From Microbacterium paulum (GTDB lineage: Bacteria > Actinomycetota > Actinomycetes > Actinomycetales > Microbacteriaceae): 42,243 nucleotides of DNA. Of the stretch, positions 17,942 to 26,388 are shown in pieces. Within the stretch, counting starts at the first letter, position 1, and each line of letters opens with the position of its first letter. The position numbers were made by a program, and so were the translations under genes. Below the pieces are notes generated by a model, which was not told the DNA's origin, made no database searches, and worked only from the letters and a program-made list of their open reading frames with translations. The stretch lies in contig NZ_JAAGRY010000023.1 in assembly GCF_015707995.1 (NCBI RefSeq), positions 1 to 42,243 on the forward strand, written 5' to 3'.

Positions 17942-17995
17942 CGGTGCAGAAGACACTGCCGACCAACCGTTGAGACTGGGGAGACAGAACAGACC

Positions 17996-18658
17996 ATGCC
18001 GACCACACCGCTCACCTACGCCCGCACCGCCGGCGCGCTCTACCTCGTCACCCACGTCACCTCGATCGCCGCCGTGGCCGCCTACGGCGCGGGCGCCATC
18101 GCGCTGGGGGTCGCGCTGGAGTTCACCCTCGCACTCGGATGCCTCGGCACCGGCATCCTGCTCTGGGTGCTGCTCCACGGGGCCGGGCCCGCACGTGCGG
18201 CGACGTTCGCGACGCTTCGCGCGGTCGAGGCCGCGGTGATCCTCGCCGGCACGCTGCCGATGGTCGCGCTGACCCTCGCGCCGCTGTCGCCCGACGCGAC
18301 TACCTCGTTCACCGCCGCCCACACGGCGGCGTTCCTCGTCGGTCAGGGCCTCGTCATCGGCGTCAACACGATCGTGCTCGGCTCGCTGCTCTTCACCTCG
18401 CGCGCCGTTCCCCGACCGCTCGCGGTGCTCGGCATGGCCGGCGGCGCGCTCGTGCTGCTGAGCGACCTGGGTCAGCTCTTCGGCGTCGTGCCTCTCAACG
18501 GTCCGGTGGCGGCGGCCTGCGCCCTGCCGATCTTCGCGTTCGAGATCTGGTTCGCCGTGCTGCTGCTGATCCGAGGGCTCTCGTCGGCCGTGCGCCCCGC
18601 CCCGGCCGGCGCGGCGACGGCAGCCGCGTCAGACGCCGCGCCGAGCGCGGCCTCGTGA
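17996..18658 (+). CDS. DUF4386-family membrane protein
   Basis: A 220-residue protein with six hydrophobic segments, beginning ARTAGALYLVTHVTSIAAV, which fits the DUF4386 family of integral membrane proteins with no known function. GLVIGVNTIVLGSLL and the LGMAGGALVLLSDLGQLFG region match the pattern of later helices in that family. The C-terminus is an Ala-rich tail. A GGGGAGAC ribosome binding site lies 12 or so bases before the ATG. It is the presumed target of the divergent TetR repressor; such pairs often respond to toxic small molecules, but none can be named here. Confidence 0.8.
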   Translation: MPTTPLTYARTAGALYLVTHVTSIAAVAAYGAGAIALGVALEFTLALGCLGTGILLWVLLHGAGPARAATFATLRAVEAAVILAGTLPMVALTLAPLSPDATTSFTAAHTAAFLVGQGLVIGVNTIVLGSLLFTSRAVPRPLAVLGMAGGALVLLSDLGQLFGVVPLNGPVAAACALPIFAFEIWFAVLLLIRGLSSAVRPAPAGAATAAASDAAPSAAS

Positions 18659-18677
18659 CGCGAGCCGAACCGCACAG

Positions 18678-19541
18678 TCAGCTGCGCGCGTAGCTTCCCG
18701 TGCGGATGTCGTCGATCAGCGACGCGCGCGACGGCGCCCAGCCGAGCGAGCGTGCCTTGGCGCCGTACCCCTGCTGGTCGAGCAGGAGGGCGTCGGCGAA
18801 CGCCGCGCCGAGGCGGGCGCGCGAGGCATCCACCCCTTCGGGCACGACCGGGCCGCCCGCGAAGGCCTCGCCGATCTCGGTGACCGTGGGGTTCTGCCCG
18901 CTCAGGCCCAGCACGCGGCCGGCGGGCGCGGGGCCGTCGACGATCAGGGCGTAGAGGTCGGCGATGTCGTCGACGTGCACCGTCGCCCAGTGCTGGGTGC
19001 CGTCGCCGACGACGGTGAGGCGACCCTCGGCGTCTTTCGGCGCTTCGGGGAACGATGCGGGAATGCCGCCGCCGCGCCCGTAGACGATGCCCGGCTCGAC
19101 GATCGAGAGCGCCAGGTCGGCGGCCTCGAGCCGCGACTCGACGCCTTCGCGCCACGCGACGAGCGCCGGCGGGTTGAACGGGGTGTCTTCGGTGAGGTCG
19201 TCGGAGGGGCCGTGGATCCAGAGGCCACCGGTGTGCACGTAGGGCTTGCCGGTTCCGGCGAAGGCGGCGATCGCGGCATCGGCGACCGCGCCGTCGAACT
19301 GCGGCCCGTCGCCCGCGTTCGACGCGGCGAGGTGGATCGCGGCGTCGGCGTCGCGCAGCAGCGGCGTGAACCAGTCGGCGTCGGTGATGTCGCCGACGAC
19401 GGCAATGGCACCCGCGGCGGATGCCGTGGCGGCGGATGCCTCGCTGCGCACGGGCGCGATCACGTCGTGGCCGCGGGCGAGAAGGGCAGTGAGGACGGAC
19501 GATCCGATGTACCCGGTCGCACCGGTGAGGACGATTCTCAT
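18678..19541 (-). CDS. NAD(P)-dependent epimerase/oxidoreductase (extended SDR)
   Basis: A 287-residue Rossmann protein with the full dinucleotide motif TGATGYIG at residues 6-13 and AIHLAASN near 88-95. The catalytic YxxxK is not present in standard form (GLWIHGPSDD is found instead), so it resembles the NmrA/epimerase-like SDRs in which the active site is degraded. IVEPGIVYGRGGG and the HVDDIADLYALIV segment are typical of the substrate-side half of extended SDRs. It has its own promoter-like box at the start and converges with the DUF4386 gene, with 19 bases between their stops. Confidence 0.87.
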   Translation of the reverse strand: MRIVLTGATGYIGSSVLTALLARGHDVIAPVRSEASAATASAAGAIAVVGDITDADWFTPLLRDADAAIHLAASNAGDGPQFDGAVADAAIAAFAGTGKPYVHTGGLWIHGPSDDLTEDTPFNPPALVAWREGVESRLEAADLALSIVEPGIVYGRGGGIPASFPEAPKDAEGRLTVVGDGTQHWATVHVDDIADLYALIVDGPAPAGRVLGLSGQNPTVTEIGEAFAGGPVVPEGVDASRARLGAAFADALLLDQQGYGAKARSLGWAPSRASLIDDIRTGSYARS

Positions 19542-19553
19542 CCCGTCATCGTA
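19539..19553 (-). promoter_or_regulatory. Leaderless -10 box of the epimerase gene
   Basis: On the minus strand TACGAT (19553-19548) lies six bases before the ATG at 19541. The 107-base gap to the next gene holds this and the box of the divergent GyrI-like gene. Confidence 0.5.
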
Positions 19554-19636
19554 GGCACGGCCGCAGACAGCGAGGGCCGCTCAGCCGAAGATCTCGCGCG
19601 AGACCCTGCGCCCTCCCACCGCCGCACCCACCCCGT

Positions 19637-19651
19637 TAGGCTCGGCGCGTG
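19637..19651 (+). promoter_or_regulatory. Leaderless -10 box of the GyrI-like gene
   Basis: TAGGCT at 19637-19642 lies six bases before the GTG at 19649, and no ribosome binding site is present. Confidence 0.5.
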
Positions 19652-20098
19652 AGCGCTCTTCCCCCCTTCATCGTCGGCCACGCCGTGCGCACCACGAACG
19701 CCGCCGAATCCGACCCGCAGCGGGCGCAACTCGGTGCGCTCTGGGCGCGGGTGATCGCCGACGACGCCCTGCTGCACTCGCCCGCCCGCGCCGATGTGCG
19801 CCTTTACGCGGCGCTGTTCGACTACGACTCCGACGAGACCGGCGCCTATACGCAGATCGTCGGGATCGGCGTGGATGCCTCGCATCCGCTGCCCCCGCAC
19901 CTCGCGATCGTGCGCGTCGCCGATGCGCCCCGTGCCGAATACGCCGCCGCGGGCGAGATGCCCGCGGCACTCATTGCGGCCTGGGGCCGTGTGTGGACCG
20001 ACACCGCCGAGGGCTCGCTGCGCCGAGCCTTCTCGTGCGACATCGAAGTGCACGACCCCGACGGCTCGGCGACGATCCTGGTCGCAACCCTCCCGTAG
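19649..20098 (+). CDS. GyrI-like / effector-binding domain protein
   Basis: A 149-residue soluble protein. The pattern resembles the GyrI-like small-molecule-binding (SOUL/AraC effector-binding) domain: an early FIVGHAVRTTN strand, LYAALFDYDSDETGAYTQIVGIGV in the middle, MPAALIAAWGRVW, and an end with the acidic FSCDIEVHDPDGSATILVATLP strand. It has no DNA-binding domain, like the stand-alone members of this group. Function unknown; a drug-binding or sensor role is only a family-based guess. It stands alone between two genes on the other strand. Confidence 0.7.
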   Translation: MSALPPFIVGHAVRTTNAAESDPQRAQLGALWARVIADDALLHSPARADVRLYAALFDYDSDETGAYTQIVGIGVDASHPLPPHLAIVRVADAPRAEYAAAGEMPAALIAAWGRVWTDTAEGSLRRAFSCDIEVHDPDGSATILVATLP

Positions 20099-20157
20099 CC
20101 TTCACCTCCGCTCGGACAATTTGGCATGTGACAAATAGCGATCTACCGGACCAGCCG

Positions 20158-20388
20158 TCAGCCGTCGAGCCGGCGGGCGCTCAGCCAGCGGACCATCGCG
20201 GGATCGCGGTCGTCGAAGAACTGCGATCCGCCCGCGTCGAGGGTGGCGATCTGCGCCATTTCTCCGGGCGTGAGGGCGAAGTCGAACACGTCGAGGTTCT
20301 GCGCCATGCGTTCGGGGCTGACGGTCTTGGGGATGACGACGACCCCGCGCTGGATCAGCCACCGCAGCACGACCTGCGCGGCGCGCGT
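20158..20388 (-). pseudogene. Aldo/keto reductase, C-terminal remnant
   Basis: Only the last 76 residues of an aldo/keto reductase remain: AAQVVLRWLIQRGVVVIPKT with the cofactor-binding IPKT, then NLDVFDFALTPGEMAQI and a normal stop. All of the first three quarters, including the catalytic Tyr/Lys/Asp, is missing. Similarity starts exactly where the neighbouring reductase gene ends (stop at 20388-20390), so a deletion seems to have joined the two. There is no start codon of its own with a ribosome binding site. Confidence 0.75.
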
Positions 20389-20948
20389 CAGCGCTGCGGC
20401 ACGTACCGGTGCGCGACGGCTCCCGACGCGAAGGCGCGCCGCTCGACGAGCTCGAGGCGCAGCCGCTCGTGCTGGCCGTCGAGCAGGCGCGGGCCGTGGC
20501 CGGCCACGAGCGGGTGCACGACGAACAGGTACTCGTCGATGAGTCCGAGGTCGGCGAGCGCGGCGGGCAGCGTGACGGCGCCGAGCGAGAGGCCGCGGCC
20601 GGGCTCCTCTTTCAGCCGTTGCACCTCGGTGGCGAGGTCGCCGCGCACGAGATCGGCGTTCCAGTCGACGCTCGCGAGGGTGTTCGAGACGACGTGCTTG
20701 CGTGCCGCGTCGATGGTTTCGGCGAAGGGAACCTCCCAGGCATCCATCCCGTCCGGCCACCCGCCGCTCACCGGGCGCCGCCACGCCGACTGCATCATCT
20801 CGTACGTCACGCGACCGTAGACGAGGGCGTCGGCGCGACGCAGCTCGTCGGTCCAGAACCGCATCAGTTCTTCGTCGGGCGCGACGCCGGCTTCGTGGTG
20901 CACGCACCCGTCGAGGGTCACGTTGATCGAGTACCGCAGTGCTTGCAT
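20388..20948 (-). CDS. Dihydrofolate reductase / RibD C-terminal family protein
   Basis: A 186-residue protein of the DHFR-like RibD C-terminal family. It starts MQALRYSINVTLDGCVHHEAG, matching the first strand of the fold, has DALVYGRVTYEMM near 42-54 (the NADPH-binding G-R-x-T/TYE motif), and ends with the LIDEYLFVVHPLVAGHGPRL region. These proteins bind NADPH but mostly have no known substrate. A GAGGACACC ribosome binding site lies just before the ATG. The AKR remnant is immediately downstream and S4-domain and DUF1295 genes lie upstream, all on the minus strand. Confidence 0.88.
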   Translation of the reverse strand: MQALRYSINVTLDGCVHHEAGVAPDEELMRFWTDELRRADALVYGRVTYEMMQSAWRRPVSGGWPDGMDAWEVPFAETIDAARKHVVSNTLASVDWNADLVRGDLATEVQRLKEEPGRGLSLGAVTLPAALADLGLIDEYLFVVHPLVAGHGPRLLDGQHERLRLELVERRAFASGAVAHRYVPQR

Positions 20949-20987
20949 GGTGTCCTCTTCGTCGAGGTGGATGCCGCGGTCAGCCGG

Positions 20988-21215
20988 TCACGCGCAGACG
21001 CGCACCCGGTGCTCGGCGAAGGCGACGACGTCGCCGACGACGAGCTGGCGCCCGCGGCGCCGGTCGACCTCGCCGTTGACCGTCACGAACCCGTCGATGA
21101 TCGCCTCTTTGACGTCGCCGCCCGAGTCGAGCAGCCCCGCGAACTTCATGAACTGCCCGAGCCTGATGCCGTCGCCGCCGATCGACACGTCGACGGGCGC
21201 AGTCTCGTTGGTCAT
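20988..21215 (-). CDS. Small S4-domain RNA-binding protein
   Basis: A 75-residue stand-alone S4 domain: IRLGQFMKFAGLLDSGGDVK, IIDGFVTVNGEVDRRRGRQ and LVVGDVVAF correspond to the helix-turn and strands that bind structured RNA, as in YbcJ/RlbA-like proteins. Such proteins may act on ribosomal RNA. The -10 box overlaps the stop codon of the upstream DUF1295 gene, so the gene has its own start even though it follows by only 9 bases. Confidence 0.87.
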   Translation of the reverse strand: MTNETAPVDVSIGGDGIRLGQFMKFAGLLDSGGDVKEAIIDGFVTVNGEVDRRRGRQLVVGDVVAFAEHRVRVCA

Positions 21216-21227
21216 GCCGGAATGCTA
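21213..21227 (-). promoter_or_regulatory. Leaderless -10 box overlapping an upstream stop codon
   Basis: On the minus strand TAGCAT (21227-21222) begins with the TAG stop of the DUF1295 gene and lies six bases before the ATG at 21215. Confidence 0.5.
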
Positions 21228-22127
21228 ACCGTTCGCGCCGCGCGCGGGCGAGGCCCCGAGGCGCGGAACGAGCACGGGCGTGCGCTTTTTGTAGGCGGCG
21301 TAGTCGTCGCGGCCGCCCCACGTGGCATCCGCTTTGGCTTCGAGCATCGGCACGCCGCTCACGCGGCCGATCAGCAGCGCGACGAACACCGGCGACAGCA
21401 GCGCGACCCACTGCCAGCCCTGCAGCACCGGCACCGCGACGAGGGCGACGCCGATCCACAGCACGATCTCGCCGAAATAGTTGGGGTGCCGCGAGCGCGC
21501 CCACAGTCCCGTGCTGATGAACTCGCCCGCGTTGGACGGGTCGGCGCGGAATGCGGACTTCTGGGCGTCGGCGACGATCTCGATCGTGAGCCCCACCACC
21601 CAGACGACGATCCCGACGACGCCCAGCCACTCGAGGGGGCGTTGCTGCGCCGGCGCGACGGCCATCGCGATCCAGGCGGCGCCCGCCGTGATGCTCACCC
21701 AGAGGCCCTGCAGCACCCACACCTGCAGAAAGCGCACGGGCGAGCCCTTGATCTGCTCGAAGCGCGAGTCCGATCCGGCGCGGCGCACCCGCGCGGCGAA
21801 CAGGAACGACCCGAGCCGCACCGCCCACAGCACGACCATCGCGGCGAGGATCAGGCCGCGCGCGTCGATCTGGGGCACGAGCAGTACGAGGGCGATCGAG
21901 ATCACGATGAACGTGAGGCTGCCGGTGAGGTCGAAGAAGCGCTCGGTGCGCAGCGCGGCGGCGGGCACGAACGCGATCACCTGGATCGCGAACGCGGCGA
22001 TCACGGCGAGCGCGAACAGCGGGAATCCGCCGATCGTCGCGCCGCCCTGACTTCCGGCGAGCGCGAAGCCCGCGCCGATCAGCAGGGCGACCACGATCGT
22101 GATGACGGAGGTGCGGTTCGACTTCAT
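21225..22127 (-). CDS. DUF1295 membrane protein (steroid 5-alpha-reductase-like)
   Basis: A 300-residue integral membrane protein with about seven hydrophobic segments. The C-terminal part carries the marks of the DUF1295/isoprenylcysteine methyltransferase-like superfamily: GLWARSRHPNYFGEIVLWIG near 215-235, with the Arg-His-Pro-Asn-Tyr-Phe motif that binds the cofactor, and DYAAYKKRTPVLVP near the end. The family reduces or methylates lipids; the exact reaction is unknown. The ATG at 22127 has GAGGA six bases upstream. Confidence 0.88.
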   Translation of the reverse strand: MKSNRTSVITIVVALLIGAGFALAGSQGGATIGGFPLFALAVIAAFAIQVIAFVPAAALRTERFFDLTGSLTFIVISIALVLLVPQIDARGLILAAMVVLWAVRLGSFLFAARVRRAGSDSRFEQIKGSPVRFLQVWVLQGLWVSITAGAAWIAMAVAPAQQRPLEWLGVVGIVVWVVGLTIEIVADAQKSAFRADPSNAGEFISTGLWARSRHPNYFGEIVLWIGVALVAVPVLQGWQWVALLSPVFVALLIGRVSGVPMLEAKADATWGGRDDYAAYKKRTPVLVPRLGASPARGANG

Positions 22128-22169
22128 GATGTTCCTCGGTGCGGGGGGAAGGGAGGGGCGCGCGCGGCG

Positions 22170-22226
22170 TCAGCGGTACAGACCGGCGACGGCCTCGGAT
22201 GCCTTCTCGATCCCTTTCGACGCCCG
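22170..22226 (-). pseudogene. Short C-terminal gene remnant
   Basis: On the minus strand a coding-like tail reads KGIEKASEAVAGLYR and ends in TGA at 22172-22170. The similarity to normal coding sequence stops at about 22226, where a remnant of the opposite strand starts. The parent gene is not recognised. Confidence 0.35.
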
Positions 22227-22423
22227 GCCACGTCGAGCTGACTACCGATCCCACGATTCTGCGCGACTACACCTTCGCGCCGTACTTCGTCGCCGCAGAC
22301 GAGCATGTGCCTTGGACGGCGGGTATCTCGTTGATTACGAGGGAAGCCACTTGGGCGATAGCCCGCGTGGCTGGCCTCGAGAGCGATGCAGTCAACCCGC
22401 CCACGCACTTTGATTTCGACTGA
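22226..22423 (+). pseudogene. C-terminal remnant of an unrecognised gene
   Basis: About 65 residues read as normal protein (HVELTTDPTILRDYTFAPYF, then AADEHVPWTAGISLITREAT, ending THFDFD before TGA at 22421), but there is no start codon with a ribosome binding site and the 5' end abuts another fragment. Codon choice is less G/C-rich than in the backbone genes. The parent family is not recognised. Confidence 0.4.
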
Positions 22424-22479
22424 TCATGCCTCCCGTCAGCGCGTCGCCACTCGGTGAGATCCATCGAGAAGACCAAGTT

Positions 22480-22830
22480 CTAGCTCTGGTCCCAGGCTTC
22501 AACGAGATACCAGGTTTCATCCCCGAGGTCCGAGACGTCTCCCTCGCCCGTCGTCGGGAAGTTGGCCTTGATATCGGCACCAGAGGCTTGAAAGAGGTAC
22601 AAGTAGCCGCCATCGTGGAACAGCCGTCCGCGACCGACTGAGGAAATGTCGACGAGGTGATCGACCCCCACACGGGATACGGAAGGTGTGCAACGAGACG
22701 CGACGTGAGCGAGTGAACATACGTCATCCGCTCCTCATAGGGGATCTGGCCGATCCGCTCGAGCCTCGTACCCGAGCATCTCGTCATCCTCCACCCCTCA
22801 ATCCGAGCGAGGGCGGCCGGCTCCGACTGA
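22480..22830 (-). pseudogene. Frameshifted remnant of an unrecognised gene
   Basis: Two frames on the minus strand join into one plausible protein. The upstream part contains LERIGQIPYEERMTYVHSLT and RLVAHLPYPVWG; the sense then continues in another frame as VDHLVDISSVGRG, FHDGGYLYLFQASGADIK and DETWYLVEAWDQS to a TGA at 22480. The switch point is near 22670. No start could be fixed. The stretch 22424-22479 and 22831-22882 show nothing I can name. Confidence 0.4.
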
Positions 22831-22882
22831 AGATCGACATCCCCGCCCCTGGTGTCCCGCCGTGGCGCCCGCCGGCCGGCAG

Positions 22883-23524
22883 CTAGAAAGGCTTCGTCAC
22901 CATCAGCGCGTACGCGATCCCGATGAATGCGATCGTCGACACCAGCGCGGGTGCGCTGAGCGCACCCGCCCAGCGTTCCACGACCGGCATGAATGTCGCC
23001 CGCGCCACGTCCGGGCCACCGACCCACGTTGCCACTCGCGTGAACCCGGCCGTCCTCAGATCCGCGGTCAGTCGCCACATGTCTATGGCGAGCCATCCGA
23101 GGAAGAGCACGAGGGCGATCTGGAAGGCGTAGGCGCCCATGATCCCGATGAGGTGGTCCAGCGCCTCGAGCTGAGACGCCGTGGTGCCTCCCGCGACGGC
23201 GCTGCCGGCCAAGCCGCCGACGAACGTCGACACGCACAGCAGCACGGCGCCGGTGCCATATCGCACGAGCCAGGAGAGCCGATGCAGCAGATGACTCCTG
23301 TCGGCGAGCCTGGGAAGAGGGCGGGCGCCGGCGAACACGGTGAGTGCAACGGCGCTGACGAGTGCGGCGATCGCCCAAAACAGGGCGTAGGCAGCCTGGT
23401 GACCAAGAAGCGACCCGAGCACAGCGGTGATGATGAGGACGGTGAGCACCGGTGTCGGACTCAGGGCAGCGGATGCCGCTCGCCCTAGCCGATCGCGGTA
23501 CTCAGTTGCTTCAATTGTTGACAC
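22883..23524 (-). CDS. Hypothetical multi-pass membrane protein
   Basis: A 213-residue protein with about five hydrophobic segments (residues about 25-45, 47-65, 88-115, 125-148 and 190-210). I do not recognise the family. The last segment ends KPF at the stop. The GTG start has a -10 box six bases upstream and no ribosome binding site. It precedes the FetB-like permease gene on the map, with 48 bases between, and could form a unit with it only if read through, since both have their own -10 boxes. Confidence 0.7.
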   Translation of the reverse strand: MSTIEATEYRDRLGRAASAALSPTPVLTVLIITAVLGSLLGHQAAYALFWAIAALVSAVALTVFAGARPLPRLADRSHLLHRLSWLVRYGTGAVLLCVSTFVGGLAGSAVAGGTTASQLEALDHLIGIMGAYAFQIALVLFLGWLAIDMWRLTADLRTAGFTRVATWVGGPDVARATFMPVVERWAGALSAPALVSTIAFIGIAYALMVTKPF

Positions 23525-23536
23525 GGTTTGACGATA
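23522..23536 (-). promoter_or_regulatory. Leaderless -10 box of the membrane protein gene
   Basis: On the minus strand TATCGT (23536-23531) lies six bases before the GTG at 23524. Confidence 0.45.
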
Positions 23537-23572
23537 GGCCGGACCCCCGACGTCCGGGTATGCGCGCGAGTA

Positions 23573-24325
23573 TCACGCCAGCACCGCTTTAGGCCGCGTA
23601 CGGACGTCGCCCATCCAAAGGGCGATCAGCACTGCGGCGACCGACCCGGCGGCCATGATCGCGGCGAGCACGACGATCTGGAATCGACCGGCTTCGAGCG
23701 GGGAGATACCGCCGAAGATAGCGCCGACGAAGGCTCCCGGGAGGACGACCAGGCCTGTGGTCTTGGTCTGGTCGATCGAGGGGATGAGCGCGTCGCGCAC
23801 TGCGCCGCGAGCGAGCGTGATCGTGGACTGACGGGGCTTCGCGCCGAGCGCCAACCACCCCTCGACTTCATCCCAGTGATCATTGACGGATCTCGTGAAC
23901 GATCTGCCTGTCAAGGTGGCGATGCTCATTGAGTTGCCGATGATGATCGCCCCGATCGCGAGGGCGTACCGCGGGGTGAACTCCAGAGCACCGGTACTGA
24001 AGACGATCGACAGGGCGACGACAACCCCCGCCGCGATCGAGGAGGACATCATGCCGAAGTCGCGCAACGACCAGCCGATGCGACCCGTCGCCACGATGCT
24101 GGCGATGGTGAACATCACGACGAGCGCCACGGCGATCCATTCGGGGCTCGACACGATCCCCGTGAGAATCACGCTGATCACCGCGAGTTGAGCGGCGCCT
24201 CGAACGATCGCAACGGCGGGCTCCCAGAGCCGCGGAACACGGAAGAGCGCCAGGACGAGCGTGGCGACCACTGCGAGCACGACCACACCGACGAGGGACG
24301 CGGCGAGGTCGTCGGACAGGGTCAC
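23573..24325 (-). CDS. FetB/UPF0014-family ABC-type permease
   Basis: A 250-residue membrane protein with seven predicted helices. LVVLPGAFVGAIFGGISPLEA near 194-214 and LAIGAIIIGNSMSIATLTGRSF near 125-146 are characteristic of the UPF0014 family, whose Escherichia coli member FetB works with the ATPase FetA in iron export. No FetA-like ATPase gene lies next to it, so the partner must be elsewhere or the protein acts differently. GTG at 24325 has a -10 box six bases before it. It is divergent from the COG4705 gene. Confidence 0.83.
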   Translation of the reverse strand: MTLSDDLAASLVGVVVLAVVATLVLALFRVPRLWEPAVAIVRGAAQLAVISVILTGIVSSPEWIAVALVVMFTIASIVATGRIGWSLRDFGMMSSSIAAGVVVALSIVFSTGALEFTPRYALAIGAIIIGNSMSIATLTGRSFTRSVNDHWDEVEGWLALGAKPRQSTITLARGAVRDALIPSIDQTKTTGLVVLPGAFVGAIFGGISPLEAGRFQIVVLAAIMAAGSVAAVLIALWMGDVRTRPKAVLA

Positions 24326-24337
24326 AGCCGGAGCCTA
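24323..24337 (-). promoter_or_regulatory. Leaderless -10 box of the FetB-like gene
   Basis: On the minus strand TAGGCT (24337-24332) lies six bases before the GTG at 24325; the same hexamer serves the GyrI-like gene at 19649. Confidence 0.5.
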
Positions 24338-24392
24338 CCGAAGGCATGAAACGAGCGGTATTCCGCTTAGAGACGGATTAGTCGCACCTTCG

Positions 24393-24408
24393 TAGCGTGC
24401 AGATCGTG
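24393..24408 (+). promoter_or_regulatory. Leaderless -10 box of the COG4705 gene
   Basis: TAGCGT at 24393-24398 lies seven bases before the GTG at 24406, which favours that start over the GTG at 24397 that overlaps the box itself. Confidence 0.45.
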
Positions 24409-25677
24409 ACGAACAACACGACGATCGCGCCCGCTGGTTCCGGCCGCCGCGAGATGCTCAGCAAGGTGCCGGAGAGCACGCTGTGGTTCTGGATCATCAA
24501 GATCCTCTGCACCACGGTCGGTGAGAGCTTCGCGGAATGGATCAACATGACCCTCGGCGTCGGCCTCGAGATGACCGCGGTCCTCTTCACGATCGTCTTC
24601 GCAGGCGTCCTCATCTGGCAGCTGTCGCTGCGACGATACGTGCCGGTCGTGTACTGGCTAACCGTGGTGGTGGTCAGCGTGACCGGCACCCTGTACACCG
24701 ACATCCTGACCGATGCGCTCGGCGTACCTCTCGCAGTCAGCACAGCCGTGTTCGCGGGCGTGCTCGCAGTGGCGTTCGGAGTCTGGTGGGCCAGCCAGCG
24801 CACCCTATCCATCCACAGCATCACCAGCACCCCGCGCGAGTTGTTCTATTGGCTCGCGATCCTCGTGACCTTCGCGTTGGGGACCGCCGCCGGCGACTGG
24901 ATCCTCGAGGTGACCGGCTGGGGTCCGGGTGTGTCGGTGCTGCTTCCCGCGGCGCTCATCAGCGCGGTGATCATCGGCTGGCGCCTGGGCGCGAGCGCGA
25001 CACTGTCGTTCTGGCTCGCCTACATCCTGACCCGCCCGTTGGGCGCCAACCTCGGAGACTGGATGGGCTTCCCGGCTGACCAGCAGGGTCTCGGGCTGGG
25101 AGTCGCTGTGACCAGCGTGATCTTCCTCGTCGCGATCATCGCGACTGTGATCTATCTGACGGTATCGCGCGCGGACGCCATCGACCCCGACAAACTGACA
25201 AAGCAGCCTTCGTGGGCGCGGAGCCCATGGTCGAGCCCGAAACGGGAACGGGCGATGCTCGGCTACTTCGGTGGAGTCGCTGTGCTCACCGCCGGCCTGC
25301 TGGTCTGGGCGTCTGCGCAGCCCCACACGACAGCGGCAGCGAGCGAAGAAGGACCCGCGTCGACCGCAACTCTCGCACCCGGCGAGTCGGCGACCGCGGG
25401 CTTCCCCGCCGCAGACGTCAGCGAACTTCGGACGATCTCGCAAGACACCCTCGAAAAGGTGAAAGCCGGGGATCAGGCCGGTGCCGTGGCTCGCGTCAAG
25501 GACCTCGAATCAGCGTGGGATGCCGCGCAATCGGTGCTGAAACCCTTGAATCCGAACGGGTGGGCTGTGCTCGACGGGATGATCGACGCGGTCCTCACCG
25601 AGGTGCGCGCCTCCAGCCCGGACGCGGTAGCGGAGGAGGACGCGCTGTCCACCCTGCTCTCGGCACTCTCGTCGTGA
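24406..25677 (+). CDS. COG4705/DUF347-repeat membrane-anchored protein
   Basis: A 423-residue protein. The N-terminal half has eight or so helices in four repeats of the DUF347 type: KVPESTLWFWIIKILCTTVGE with FAEWIN, TGTLYTDILTDALG, FYWLAILVTFALGTAAGDWI and LAYILTRPLGANLGDWMG. After a ninth helix near 290-310 the chain leaves the membrane. The C-terminal 90 residues are helical and hydrophilic (TISQDTLEKVKAGDQAGAV, DLESAWDAAQSVLKPLNPNG, VLTEVRASSPD), a soluble appendage that I also associate with other actinobacterial membrane proteins. Function is unknown; repeats of small polar residues (GE, GD) in the helices could suit ion transport, which is speculation. Confidence 0.78.
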   Translation: MTNNTTIAPAGSGRREMLSKVPESTLWFWIIKILCTTVGESFAEWINMTLGVGLEMTAVLFTIVFAGVLIWQLSLRRYVPVVYWLTVVVVSVTGTLYTDILTDALGVPLAVSTAVFAGVLAVAFGVWWASQRTLSIHSITSTPRELFYWLAILVTFALGTAAGDWILEVTGWGPGVSVLLPAALISAVIIGWRLGASATLSFWLAYILTRPLGANLGDWMGFPADQQGLGLGVAVTSVIFLVAIIATVIYLTVSRADAIDPDKLTKQPSWARSPWSSPKRERAMLGYFGGVAVLTAGLLVWASAQPHTTAAASEEGPASTATLAPGESATAGFPAADVSELRTISQDTLEKVKAGDQAGAVARVKDLESAWDAAQSVLKPLNPNGWAVLDGMIDAVLTEVRASSPDAVAEEDALSTLLSALSS

Positions 25678-25709
25678 CCGAGCCGACCGGCCCTGGCGGA
25701 CAGCGACCC

Positions 25710-26346
25710 TCAGGGCTGGTCGGCGGGGCGCAGCAGGATCTCGTTGATGGCGAGGTGGCGCGGCTGAGCCAGAACGAAGCCGATGACCGCGGCGATCTCT
25801 TCCGGCTTGACGGTGGCCGCGGAGTATCCCTTCAGAACGGCTTCGCGTGTGGCGTCGTGGGTGATGTGCGAGGGGAGCTCGGTGTCGACGACGCCCGGTT
25901 CAATGAGGGTCACGCGCACGTTGGGGAGAAGTTCCTGACGGAGGGACTCTGACCAGCCGTTGAGCCCCCACTTCGTCGCCGCGTAGACGCCGTTGCCTGC
26001 GCGGGCGGTGCGCCCGGCGACGGACGACAGGTTGATGACGTCGCCGGGCGCGTCGCGCAGCTGGTCGAGGAACACTTCGGTCGCGGTGATCGCGCCGAGG
26101 AGGTTGATGTCGATCATGTTGCGGAGTCGTCGCGTTGGGCGGACGCGAATGGGCCGAGGAGCATGATGCCGGCGTTGTTGACCAGTACGTTCGCTCCGCC
26201 GAGTTCCTGCTGCACGCGGTCGGCGGCTGCGACGAGCTGCTTACGGTCGGTGACATCGGCCTGGATCGGGAGTGCGCCGGCCCCCAGCTCAGCGGCGAGA
26301 GCCGAGATCCGGTCGGCACGTCGTGCGAGCAATGCGACCCGGTACC
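25710..26346 (-). pseudogene. Classical SDR oxidoreductase, truncated and frameshifted
   Basis: The remnant reads as a classical SDR: RYRVALLARRADRISALAAE, then VLVNNAGIMLLGPFAS, then after a frame change MIDINLLGAITATEVFLDQL and the catalytic part INLSSVAGRTARAGNGVYAA with TK completing YxxxK. Two lesions are visible. The N-terminus with the TGxxxGIG loop (about 30 residues) is missing and the similarity stops exactly at the IS left end (26347). The frame also breaks near 26117-26124, where the sequence CGACGACTCCGCAACATG appears to lack one base of the expected DDWRNM. The gene is dead unless the indel is a sequence error; the truncation is certain. Confidence 0.85.
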
Positions 26347-26380
26347 GGGACTGTCCGATAATCGGTGTGTGGGGTCCGGC
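26347..26380. repeat. Terminal inverted repeat, left end of the IS256-type element
   Basis: 34 bases, beginning GGGACTGTCCGATAATC; it mirrors the right repeat at about 30 of 34 positions. Confidence 0.9.
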
Positions 26381-26388
26381 GGTTTTCA

